From Sphingopyxis sp. MSC1_008 (GTDB lineage: Bacteria; Pseudomonadota; Alphaproteobacteria; Sphingomonadales; Sphingomonadaceae): a stretch of 64,000 bases of DNA. A program made the position numbers and the translations under genes. A model generated the notes under the pieces. It had not been told where the DNA came from. It did not search any database and saw only the letters and a list, made by a program, of their open reading frames with translations. The stretch is taken from contig NZ_JALPRD010000002.1 in the NCBI RefSeq assembly GCF_023197165.1, forward strand, positions 186,001-250,000. The letters are read 5' to 3'. This document shows, piece by piece, positions 55,837 through 64,000 of this stretch. Position 1 is the stretch's first letter. Each line of letters begins with the position of its first letter.

Positions 55837-58287
55837 TTGACCGTGCAAAGCCTGCCCTCCGCTGATGGTGATTTCATCAGGGGGGCGGGCCCCGCCGGGC
55901 CTTTGTCGGCCCCGGCGGGCCTGTCGCCGGTCGACAAGGCGGTGCTCGGCGGGCTGGCCCTGTTGTCCGCCGCATTGCTGTTTTGGGCGACGCGCGATGC
56001 GATATTGGCGGTCGGCTTTCTCGCCGGGCTTGCCGTTGCCGCAGGCGGCGTGCTCCTCGCGCGCCGGCTGTTTCCGGCGGCGGTGACGGGCGAGGCGGTC
56101 GCGCCCGACTGGACGATGCTGCGTCAGGCGGTGAACCACGACGATGTCGCGATTGCGGTTACCGATCGCGGCGGCCGGATGGTTTGCGCGAATGATCTGT
56201 TCGGCACGTGGATGGGCGGTTTCGTCACGCCGCCTGGCCTGCCGCTCGAAGGACGCGGCGCCGAACTGCTGAAAAATGCCGGCCGCATTGCCTGGCGCGA
56301 CGGCGAAGGGGCCGTCGACGATATCGCGGTCGGCCCGTTGCAACTGCGCGCGCAAGTGACGCGCACGGGGCAGTCGGAGGATTATCTCGTCTGGCGCTTC
56401 TCGGCGATCGAGCGGCTCGATCTCGTTTCGGAAATTCTTCGTCATCTCGATGGTCCCGCAGGCCGCACCCTCGGTCATGCGGGGGTGATGGCCGCGCTCG
56501 TCAGCGCCGAGGGGCGGCTGCGTGTCGCGAACCGGGCATTCCTCCTCCGCGCGCTGGGCGAGGACGATGCGGTCCATTATGCCGGCCGCGATGTCGCGCC
56601 GATGATCCGGCTCGATGACGCCGGCGCGCTCTATTTCGCGCGTGAAGGCGACCGCGCGACACCGGTGCGCCTGATCCAGATCCCGCTCGCGCCCGCTGAC
56701 AGCAATACGCCGATGCTGCTCGCGATGCTCGACGAGGAAATGGGGCCCACCGACCGCGGCACCGCGCAGACCTATGTCGAAACCCTTCTCTCGTTGCTTC
56801 CCTTTGGTCTCGCCATGGTCGATCGCGACGGGCGCTTTCTCTATGTGAACCGGGCATTCGTGCGGGCGGCTAACCTTCCCGAAGGCAAGATGCCGCGTTA
56901 TCCGGGCGACATCGTCGTCGGCGAGGACAAGGGCGCGCTTGCCGACATGATCCGCCGTCACAGCAGCGGCCAGCAGGTCGGGGGCGACCTGTCGATCCGG
57001 CTCGCGGGACAAAGCGGCGATCCGGTGTCGATGCGGATCGTTGGCGTGCGCGGACTGGGCGAGGCCGCGGTGCTGCTCAGCCTCAAGGATTCGAGCGAGG
57101 AATCACGCCTGAAGCAACAGGTGGCGCAGGCGTCGAAGATGCAGGCGGTCGGCCAGCTTGCCGGCGGCGTCGCGCATGATTTCAACAATATCCTGACCGC
57201 CGTGCTCGGCGCGTGCGACCTCATGCTGATGCGCCATACGCCGGGCGACAGCGACTATGACGATATCCAGCAGATCCGCAGCAACGCCAACCGCGCCGCC
57301 AGCCTCACGCGGCAATTGCTCGCCTTCTCGCGGCAGCAGACGTTGCGCCCGCAGATCTTGCAACTGCCCGATGTGATTTCCGAAGTGTCGCACCTCTTGA
57401 AGCGCCTGATCGGCGAGACGGTCCAACTCGCAGTGCATCACGGTCGCGGGCTGGGCGCGGTGCGGGCCGATCCGGGGCAACTCGAACAGGTGATCATCAA
57501 TCTTGCGGTCAATGCGCGCGACGCGATGCCGGGCGGCGGGACGCTGACCATGGAAACTTATCCGGTGTCGGCTGCCGACGTGCGGCAGATGGGCAATGAG
57601 TTCATGCCGCCCGCCGATTATTGCGCGTTGAAGGTCAGCGACACCGGCACCGGCATCCCTGCCGATGTGCTGCCCAAGATTTTCGAGCCCTTCTTCACGA
57701 CGAAGGATGTCGGCAAGGGGACCGGGCTTGGGCTCTCGACCGTCTATGGGATCATCAAGCAATCGGCGGGTTATATCTTCGCCGAAAGCAAGCTGGGGGA
57801 GGGGACGAGCTTCTTTGTCTATCTGCCCGTCCACCGCGCCGAGGGCGACGCCCCCGTCGTGGTGCCGCCGCCCGCCAAGCCCAAGAAGAGCCAGTGGGGC
57901 ACGGGAACGATCCTGCTCGTCGAGGATGAGGATATGGTGCGTGCGGTCGCGGAACGCGCATTGACCCGCGCAGGTTATAACGTCGTTACCGCCGCGCAGG
58001 GCGAAGAGGGGCTTGAGCGTTTTGCCCAGATGGAGAAGGTCGATTTGATCATCAGCGACGTTGTGATGCCGACGATGGACGGTCCGGCGATGGTGCGTGC
58101 GATGCGCGCCAAGCGGCCCGACCTGCCGGTCCTGTTCATGTCGGGCTATGCCGAGGAGCAGCTCCGCCAGTCGATCGACATCGACGACGTCGGCTTCCTC
58201 CCCAAACCCTTCTCAGTCGCGCAGCTCGCCGAGGCGACGTCGGCGGCGCTCGACGACGCAGCGCATCGGGTGTCCAATGGCCAGTAA
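55837..58287 (+). CDS. cckA: Hybrid histidine kinase/phosphatase CckA
   Basis: Top sensor of the CckA-ChpT-CtrA relay, inner membrane. It has 816 residues. Two membrane helices ([17 protein letters not shown] and [17 protein letters not shown]) are at residues 31-70, then PAS-like sensor regions (about 90-410). The dimerisation helix has phospho-His 447 in [13 protein letters not shown]. The ATPase domain has [14 protein letters not shown] and SDTGTGIP, and a receiver domain carries phospho-Asp 741 in [12 protein letters not shown]. Start is TTG at 55837 after GGAAAG; GTG at 55843 is the alternative. It overlaps the next gene. Confidence 0.93.
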   Translation: MTVQSLPSADGDFIRGAGPAGPLSAPAGLSPVDKAVLGGLALLSAALLFWATRDAILAVGFLAGLAVAAGGVLLARRLFPAAVTGEAVAPDWTMLRQAVNHDDVAIAVTDRGGRMVCANDLFGTWMGGFVTPPGLPLEGRGAELLKNAGRIAWRDGEGAVDDIAVGPLQLRAQVTRTGQSEDYLVWRFSAIERLDLVSEILRHLDGPAGRTLGHAGVMAALVSAEGRLRVANRAFLLRALGEDDAVHYAGRDVAPMIRLDDAGALYFAREGDRATPVRLIQIPLAPADSNTPMLLAMLDEEMGPTDRGTAQTYVETLLSLLPFGLAMVDRDGRFLYVNRAFVRAANLPEGKMPRYPGDIVVGEDKGALADMIRRHSSGQQVGGDLSIRLAGQSGDPVSMRIVGVRGLGEAAVLLSLKDSSEESRLKQQVAQASKMQAVGQLAGGVAHDFNNILTAVLGACDLMLMRHTPGDSDYDDIQQIRSNANRAASLTRQLLAFSRQQTLRPQILQLPDVISEVSHLLKRLIGETVQLAVHHGRGLGAVRADPGQLEQVIINLAVNARDAMPGGGTLTMETYPVSAADVRQMGNEFMPPADYCALKVSDTGTGIPADVLPKIFEPFFTTKDVGKGTGLGLSTVYGIIKQSAGYIFAESKLGEGTSFFVYLPVHRAEGDAPVVVPPPAKPKKSQWGTGTILLVEDEDMVRAVAERALTRAGYNVVTAAQGEEGLERFAQMEKVDLIISDVVMPTMDGPAMVRAMRAKRPDLPVLFMSGYAEEQLRQSIDIDDVGFLPKPFSVAQLAEATSAALDDAAHRVSNGQ

Positions 58288-58630
58288 CCCCCGCATCCTG
58301 CTCGTCGAGGACGATGTGCTGATCGGCATGATGCTCGCCGATATGTTCGACGCGCTCGACCTCCCCGAACCCGCGCAGGCGACGAGCAACGAAGAGGCAC
58401 TCGCGCTCATCGCGGCCGAGCCGCTCGCCGGCGCACTCGTCGATATCAATCTCGGCGAAGAAAAAGGCTGGCCGGTCGCCGACGCGCTCGCCGAACGCGG
58501 CATTCCCTTTGCCTTCACTTCGGGCGGCGGCGACGTCATCCCGGCTGCGCACGCGCATCGCAAGCTGATAACCAAGCCGTTCCGGATCAGCGATATCGAG
58601 GCGGCACTGGAAGGGTTTTCGGCGGAATAG
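58277..58630 (+). CDS. Single-domain response regulator overlapping cckA
   Basis: A 117-residue receiver domain without output region. Acidic pair in LLVEDDVL, phospho-Asp in GALVDINLGEEKGW, Thr/Ser in FAFTSGGG and Lys in LITKPFRI are present. It starts inside the last codons of cckA (11 bp overlap), so translation is coupled to it. It is not CtrA, CpdR or DivK by obvious signature; it could be a phosphate sink or allosteric partner in the CckA relay. That role is inference from the overlap. Confidence 0.86.
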   Translation: MASNPRILLVEDDVLIGMMLADMFDALDLPEPAQATSNEEALALIAAEPLAGALVDINLGEEKGWPVADALAERGIPFAFTSGGGDVIPAAHAHRKLITKPFRISDIEAALEGFSAE

Positions 58631-58660
58631 AGCGTTTTTCTTCCCTGTGAGTTTTATTTT

Positions 58661-58675
58661 GTTCTCCACTTGTTC
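58661..58675 (+). promoter_or_regulatory. Alphaproteobacterial LexA (SOS) box upstream of recA
   Basis: GTTC-TCCACTT-GTTC matches the direct-repeat GTTC-N7-GTTC operator recognised by alphaproteobacterial LexA. It lies 77 bp before the recA start codon, inside the only AT-rich intergenic stretch of the area. Expected role: repression of recA until DNA damage. Confidence 0.88.
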
Positions 58676-58751
58676 CATGAGAACAAATGTGGCACATAGT
58701 TCCGGCGTTGCGATGCTTCTGCTGTCGCTCTAGAGCTGGAAAGGGACGGTC

Positions 58752-59831
58752 ATGGCCGGACAATTGTCACTCGTCGAATCGGGGAAATCAGTGAACAACA
58801 CGGACAGGCAGAAGGCGCTCGACGCCGCGCTCGCGCAGATCGATCGCGCGTTCGGCAAGGGCTCGGTAATGAAATTGGGCTCGAAGGAAACGATGCAGGT
58901 CGAGTCGATCTCGACCGGCTCGCTCGGCCTCGACATCGCACTCGGCGTCGGCGGCCTGCCGCGCGGCCGCGTCATCGAAATCTACGGCCCCGAAAGCTCG
59001 GGCAAGACGACGCTCGCGCTGCACACACTCGCCGAGGCACAAAAGGGCGGCGGCACCGTCGCCTTCGTCGATGCCGAACATGCGCTCGACCCCGTCTATG
59101 CGCGCAAGCTCGGCGTCAACATCGACGAACTCATCGTGTCGCAGCCCGACACGGGCGAACAGGCGCTCGAAATCGTCGACACGCTCGTCCGCTCGAACGC
59201 GATCGACGTGCTCGTCGTCGACTCGGTCGCCGCGCTCGTTCCGCGCGCCGAAATCGAGGGCGAGATGGGCGACAGCCACGTCGGCCTGCAGGCGCGCCTG
59301 ATGTCGCAGTCGCTGCGCAAGCTCACCGGCTCGATCAGCCGCTCGCGCTGCATGGTGATCTTCATCAACCAGCTGCGCATGAAAATCGGCGTGATGTACG
59401 GCAACCCCGAGACCACGACGGGCGGCAACGCGCTCAAATTCTACGCGTCGGTCCGTCTCGACATCCGCCGCACCGGCCAGATCAAGAATGGCGACGAGAT
59501 CGTCGGCAACACCACCCGTGTGAAGGTCGTGAAGAACAAGGTCGCGCCGCCGTTCAAGCAGGTCGAATTCGACATCATGTACGGGCAAGGCATTTCGAAG
59601 ATCGGCGAAATCCTCGATCTGGGTGTCAAGGCCGGCATCGTCGAGAAATCGGGCGCGTGGTTCAGCTATGATTCGATCCGCATCGGGCAGGGCCGCGAAA
59701 ATTCGAAGACCTTCCTCAAGGACAATCCCGAACTGATGGACCGGCTCGAAACCGCGATCCGCGGCCGGACCGAGGCGGTCGCCGAAGAAATGATGGCCGG
59801 CCCCGACGACGAGGGCGACGACGACAATTGA
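58752..59831 (+). CDS. recA: Recombinase RecA
   Basis: DNA strand exchange and SOS co-protease. It has 359 residues. Walker A is GPESSGKTT near residue 78, Walker [10 protein letters not shown], and the catalytic region [19 protein letters not shown] with loop L1 follows. [23 protein letters not shown] is loop L2 and its surroundings. The acidic C-terminal tail ([10 protein letters not shown]) is as in other RecA. An SOS box sits upstream and GGAAAGGGAC is the ribosome site. A stem-loop follows the stop. Confidence 0.99.
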   Translation: MAGQLSLVESGKSVNNTDRQKALDAALAQIDRAFGKGSVMKLGSKETMQVESISTGSLGLDIALGVGGLPRGRVIEIYGPESSGKTTLALHTLAEAQKGGGTVAFVDAEHALDPVYARKLGVNIDELIVSQPDTGEQALEIVDTLVRSNAIDVLVVDSVAALVPRAEIEGEMGDSHVGLQARLMSQSLRKLTGSISRSRCMVIFINQLRMKIGVMYGNPETTTGGNALKFYASVRLDIRRTGQIKNGDEIVGNTTRVKVVKNKVAPPFKQVEFDIMYGQGISKIGEILDLGVKAGIVEKSGAWFSYDSIRIGQGRENSKTFLKDNPELMDRLETAIRGRTEAVAEEMMAGPDDEGDDDN

Positions 59832-59838
59832 TAGCCAT

Positions 59839-59869
59839 CCGGCCGGTCCGCTTGTGGCGGATCGGCCGG
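59839..59869 (+). terminator. Strong stem-loop after recA
   Basis: Arms CCGGCCGGTCCGC and GCGGATCGGCCGG pair over 13 positions with one G-T wobble around the loop TTGTG, eight bases after the recA stop. No T-run follows, so it may be a Rho-assisted end or a mRNA-stabilising hairpin. The remaining 100 bases to the next gene hold nothing clear. Confidence 0.65.
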
Positions 59870-59977
59870 GGAAACGGCGGCGGGCCCCATGCCCCTTGGA
59901 CCTGTATCCCTCTCCCCACAGGTCGGCCCGCCTGCCGTTGATCCTTGCCTGATGACCGCAAGCGGGTACAACGCGCC

Positions 59978-60793
59978 ATGCCCGCGATCCGCCTCTTCGG
60001 CCTTCCAACCGACATCAACAGCAGCTTCGAACGCGGCGCCGCCGCCGGCCCCGCAGCGATCCGCGCCGCCCTCTGGAGCGACCGCGGCAATATGGGGAGC
60101 GAGCTCGGCCCCGAAATCGGCACCGACATCGCGCTCACCGACGACGGCGACCTCCCACTGACCGAAGACACGCCGAGCGACGACGCGGCGATCCGCCGCT
60201 ATCTGGCCATTGTGCGCGAAGATGGAGAAGTTCCGCTCGCACTCGGCGGCGACCATGCGGTGACCTTCCCGCTGGTCGAAGCCGCGGCAACCTGCTTCGG
60301 ACCGGTGACGATCCTCCACTTCGACGCGCACCCCGACCTCTACGACGATTTCGCGGGCAATCCGCGCAGCCACGCCTCGCCCTTCGCCCGCATCTGTGAG
60401 GCGGGCCACGCCAAAAGGCTGGTGCAGGTCGGCATCCGCACGCTCAACAATCATTGCCGCGAGCAGGCCGCGCGCTTCGGGGTCGAGATTATTCCGATGG
60501 CGGACTTTACGCCCGACGCGGTGCCGGTGCTCGATGGACCACTCTATATCTCGATCGATCTCGACGGACTCGATCCGTCGGCGGCGCCCGGCGTCGCCCA
60601 TCCCGAACCCGGCGGACTGACGGTGCGCGAAATGCTCGCCGTGCTGCACAAACAGACGGCACCGATCGTCGGCGCCGATATCGTCGAGCTTCATCCCGGC
60701 CGCGATATTGGCGACGTTACCGCAATCCTCGGTGCCAAGCTTGTTCGCGAGATCGCGGCGCTGATCGACCGCAACGGCACCTTCAAAAATTGA
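59978..60793 (+). CDS. Arginase/agmatinase/formiminoglutamase family ureohydrolase
   Basis: A 271-residue binuclear-manganese hydrolase fold. Metal-binding motifs are LGGDHAVTFP (His), HFDAHPDLYD (Asp, His, Asp) and SIDLDGLDPSAAPG (two Asp). The substrate could be agmatine, arginine, formiminoglutamate or another guanidino compound; the motifs do not decide. There are no histidine- or arginine-catabolic genes beside it. The ATG at 59978 is chosen, an in-frame start at 59945 is less likely. Followed by a GST gene 18 bp on. Confidence 0.88.
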   Translation: MPAIRLFGLPTDINSSFERGAAAGPAAIRAALWSDRGNMGSELGPEIGTDIALTDDGDLPLTEDTPSDDAAIRRYLAIVREDGEVPLALGGDHAVTFPLVEAAATCFGPVTILHFDAHPDLYDDFAGNPRSHASPFARICEAGHAKRLVQVGIRTLNNHCREQAARFGVEIIPMADFTPDAVPVLDGPLYISIDLDGLDPSAAPGVAHPEPGGLTVREMLAVLHKQTAPIVGADIVELHPGRDIGDVTAILGAKLVREIAALIDRNGTFKN

Positions 60794-60811
60794 CCCCATG
60801 AGGAGAGCGAC

Positions 60812-61438
60812 ATGAGCCTGATCGTCCATCATCTGAACAACAGCCGGTCGCAGCGCATACTGTGGCTGCTCGAGGAAATCGGTGCGCCGTACGAGATCAA
60901 ATATTACGACCGCGACCCGGTCACCAACCTCGCGCCGCCCGAACTGATCGCGGTCCACCCGCTCGGCAAGTCGCCGGTGATCGAGGACAATGGCCGCGTG
61001 ATTACCGAATCGGGCGCGATCACCGAATATCTGTGCGAGCGGCACGGCGGCGGAAACCTCGTTCCCGAGCGTGGCAGTAACGACCATATCAGCCACCTCG
61101 AATGGCTGCATTTCGCCGAAGGGTCGGCGATGACGCCGATCCTGCTGCGCATCTATACCGCGCGCCTTGGCGAAGCCGCGGCGCCGATCGAGCCGCGCAT
61201 CGCGCAGCAGCTCGATTCGCACTTCGCCTATATGGAAAGCCGCGTCGGCGAAAATGGGCATTTCATCGGCGACAGCCTGTCGGCGGCCGACATCATGCTG
61301 AGCTTCCCGGCCGAAATCGCGATCATGCAGGGCATGGCGCCGCGCTATCCGAAGCTCGCAGGCTTTGTGAACGCGTGTCACGTCCGCCCCGCCTGGCAGC
61401 GCGCGCGCGAAAAGGGCGGCGCCTATTATGGCTATTGA
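60812..61438 (+). CDS. Glutathione S-transferase
   Basis: A 208-residue cytosolic GST-fold protein. The thioredoxin-like N domain (residues 1-80) begins LIVHHLNNSRSQRILWLLEEIGAPYEI and has the cis-Pro block VHPLGKSPVIEDNG with ITESGAITEYL. The all-helical C domain covers 90-205 (SAADIMLSFPAEIAIMQGM). The likely catalytic Ser is in NNSRS. The gene overlaps the next one by 11 bp and follows the ureohydrolase gene. The substrate is unknown. Confidence 0.92.
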   Translation: MSLIVHHLNNSRSQRILWLLEEIGAPYEIKYYDRDPVTNLAPPELIAVHPLGKSPVIEDNGRVITESGAITEYLCERHGGGNLVPERGSNDHISHLEWLHFAEGSAMTPILLRIYTARLGEAAAPIEPRIAQQLDSHFAYMESRVGENGHFIGDSLSAADIMLSFPAEIAIMQGMAPRYPKLAGFVNACHVRPAWQRAREKGGAYYGY

Positions 61439-62015
61439 TTGCCGGCCTCTGCTGGCGGCCGTTGCTTTACTCGCCTGTGCTTCCGCCGCATTTGCTGCGC
61501 CGCCGGTAGTCGCTCCCGAAGTCGAGCGCGAGGTTGTCGCGCCCGATGGCGTGACCTTCGCGCCCACCCCGACGGACGAGGAAGGCGCAGTCGATCGGCT
61601 TGCCGCCTATACGATGGCGCTGGCAAAGCGCGATTATGCGAGCGCCTATGCGATGCTGCGCCTGTCGTTCCAGGCGTCGAACCCGCGGCTCGAATGGGAA
61701 ATGAACCAGCGCAAGCGTGCCGGGCTGTGGGTCGACGGGACGATCCGCATCTTGCGCCTCAGCTGGTATCTCGACCCCGCGGGCCAGCCCACCGGGCTTT
61801 ACGCGGCCTTCGATTTTCGCGGGGATCGTGCGGACAAGACGATGGATTGCGGCTATGTTGTCGTTCACCGCGCGACGCCGGTTGCCGGCTGGACGGTGGT
61901 GCGGACCGACACGTCCGAGGTCCCCGCCAACCTGATCGAAGATGGGGTTCCCAAGGCCGATGTGCTGCGCGAACTGCCCTGCTATCTGGGCAAGGGGATC
62001 GCAACCAACTTCTGA
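61428..62015 (+). CDS. Exported DUF4019-like protein
   Basis: A 195-residue protein with a signal peptide (LLAAVALLACASAAFA, cleavage near FA-AP), so periplasmic. The part from about residue 55 (AVDRLAAYTMALAKRDYASAYAMLRLSFQ) to TGLYAAFDFRGDRADKTMDCGYVVVH resembles the DUF4019 fold of helix then sheet. Two Cys in the mature part (MDCGYV and LPCYL) may form a disulfide. Function unknown. It starts within the end of the GST gene. Confidence 0.72.
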   Translation: MAIDCRPLLAAVALLACASAAFAAPPVVAPEVEREVVAPDGVTFAPTPTDEEGAVDRLAAYTMALAKRDYASAYAMLRLSFQASNPRLEWEMNQRKRAGLWVDGTIRILRLSWYLDPAGQPTGLYAAFDFRGDRADKTMDCGYVVVHRATPVAGWTVVRTDTSEVPANLIEDGVPKADVLRELPCYLGKGIATNF

Positions 62016-62087
62016 CCGATTGCCTCGATGATGGTCATCGACACGAACCGGCTTGTCGCATCGCCGCAAAATCCCTAATTCGCGCGC

Positions 62088-64000
<1,913 letters not shown>

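Noticed and set aside
58097-58276. Longer N-terminus for the response regulator after cckA
   Set aside because: The extra 60 codons overlap the cckA receiver in another frame and have no receiver-like sequence; the ATG at 58277 starts exactly at the fold.

Overview
This is a 64 kb stretch of chromosome from a GC-rich alphaproteobacterium, almost certainly a sphingomonad (Sphingopyxis-like). This placement is inferred from gene content, not from a database search. The main pointers are the CckA and ChpT phosphorelay proteins, an alphaproteobacterial GTTC-N7-GTTC SOS box upstream of recA, an RpoH sigma factor, the lptD-surA-pdxA-rsmA order, and adjacent Hda/PPK1/Ppx genes. The window is dense with core genes. 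I see no tRNA, 16S/23S/5S rRNA, insertion sequence, prophage, CRISPR array or other large mobile element. The longest gene-free gap is under 300 bp apart from the one filled by rnpB.

Layout. 1-6339 (minus): a sugar-uptake locus with a FucP/GluP-type MFS transporter, a MalK-type ATPase, a LacI regulator, a sugar-binding lipoprotein and two MalF/MalG-type permeases, the last cut by the window edge. Near-identical palindromes upstream of the MFS gene and of lacI look like LacI operators. 6599-9920: guaB, an RsmB-type RNA methyltransferase and a TPR protein. 10022-15657 (minus): lptD, surA-like, pdxA, rsmA. 15790-19739: pepA, holC, a Tat-exported intradiol dioxygenase, ndk with a strong terminator, and an M23 peptidase. 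19746-21929 (minus): purM and a purN fused to a YjbR-like domain. 22015-27594 (plus): a DUF2066 protein, hda, ppk1 and ppx, the last three overlapping. Then rnd, a small membrane protein, an ALO-type FAD oxidase, aspS, a hydrolase, a PPK2, a J-domain protein and a secreted protein built of three repeats.

35950-40332: mtgA, an outer-membrane beta-barrel candidate, a small membrane protein, rpoH and rluD. 40580-46658 (plus): chpT followed by cheA-cheW-cheY-cheB-cheR, with no chemoreceptor gene. 46747-51581: an AmiD-like amidase, RNase P RNA, a 51-residue membrane protein, a hypothetical secreted protein, greB and a soluble lytic transglycosylase. 51682-58630 (plus): dapA, smpB, a DUF2062 protein, an M13 metallopeptidase, cckA and a single-domain response regulator. 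58752-64000: recA, an arginase-family protein, a GST, a small secreted protein and the 5' part of alaS.

Functional links. CckA and ChpT, the two phosphorelay steps upstream of CtrA, are both encoded here. A CtrA half-site-like sequence lies before cheA, next to chpT, so cell-cycle phosphorelay control of chemotaxis is a reasonable hypothesis. PPK1, Ppx and PPK2 give synthesis, breakdown and use of polyphosphate. Several genes serve the envelope (LptD, SurA, MtgA, Slt, AmiD, M23). Eight short intergenic inverted-repeat (REP-like) elements of about three sequence types are scattered through the window. The most unusual items are a CheA with a second CheW-like region and a receiver-like tail lacking the phospho-acceptor Asp, the PurN-YjbR fusion, an ALO-family oxidase whose covalent-FAD His is replaced by Trp, and the triplicated periplasmic protein. 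I do not see a clearly new multi-gene defence or biosynthetic system.
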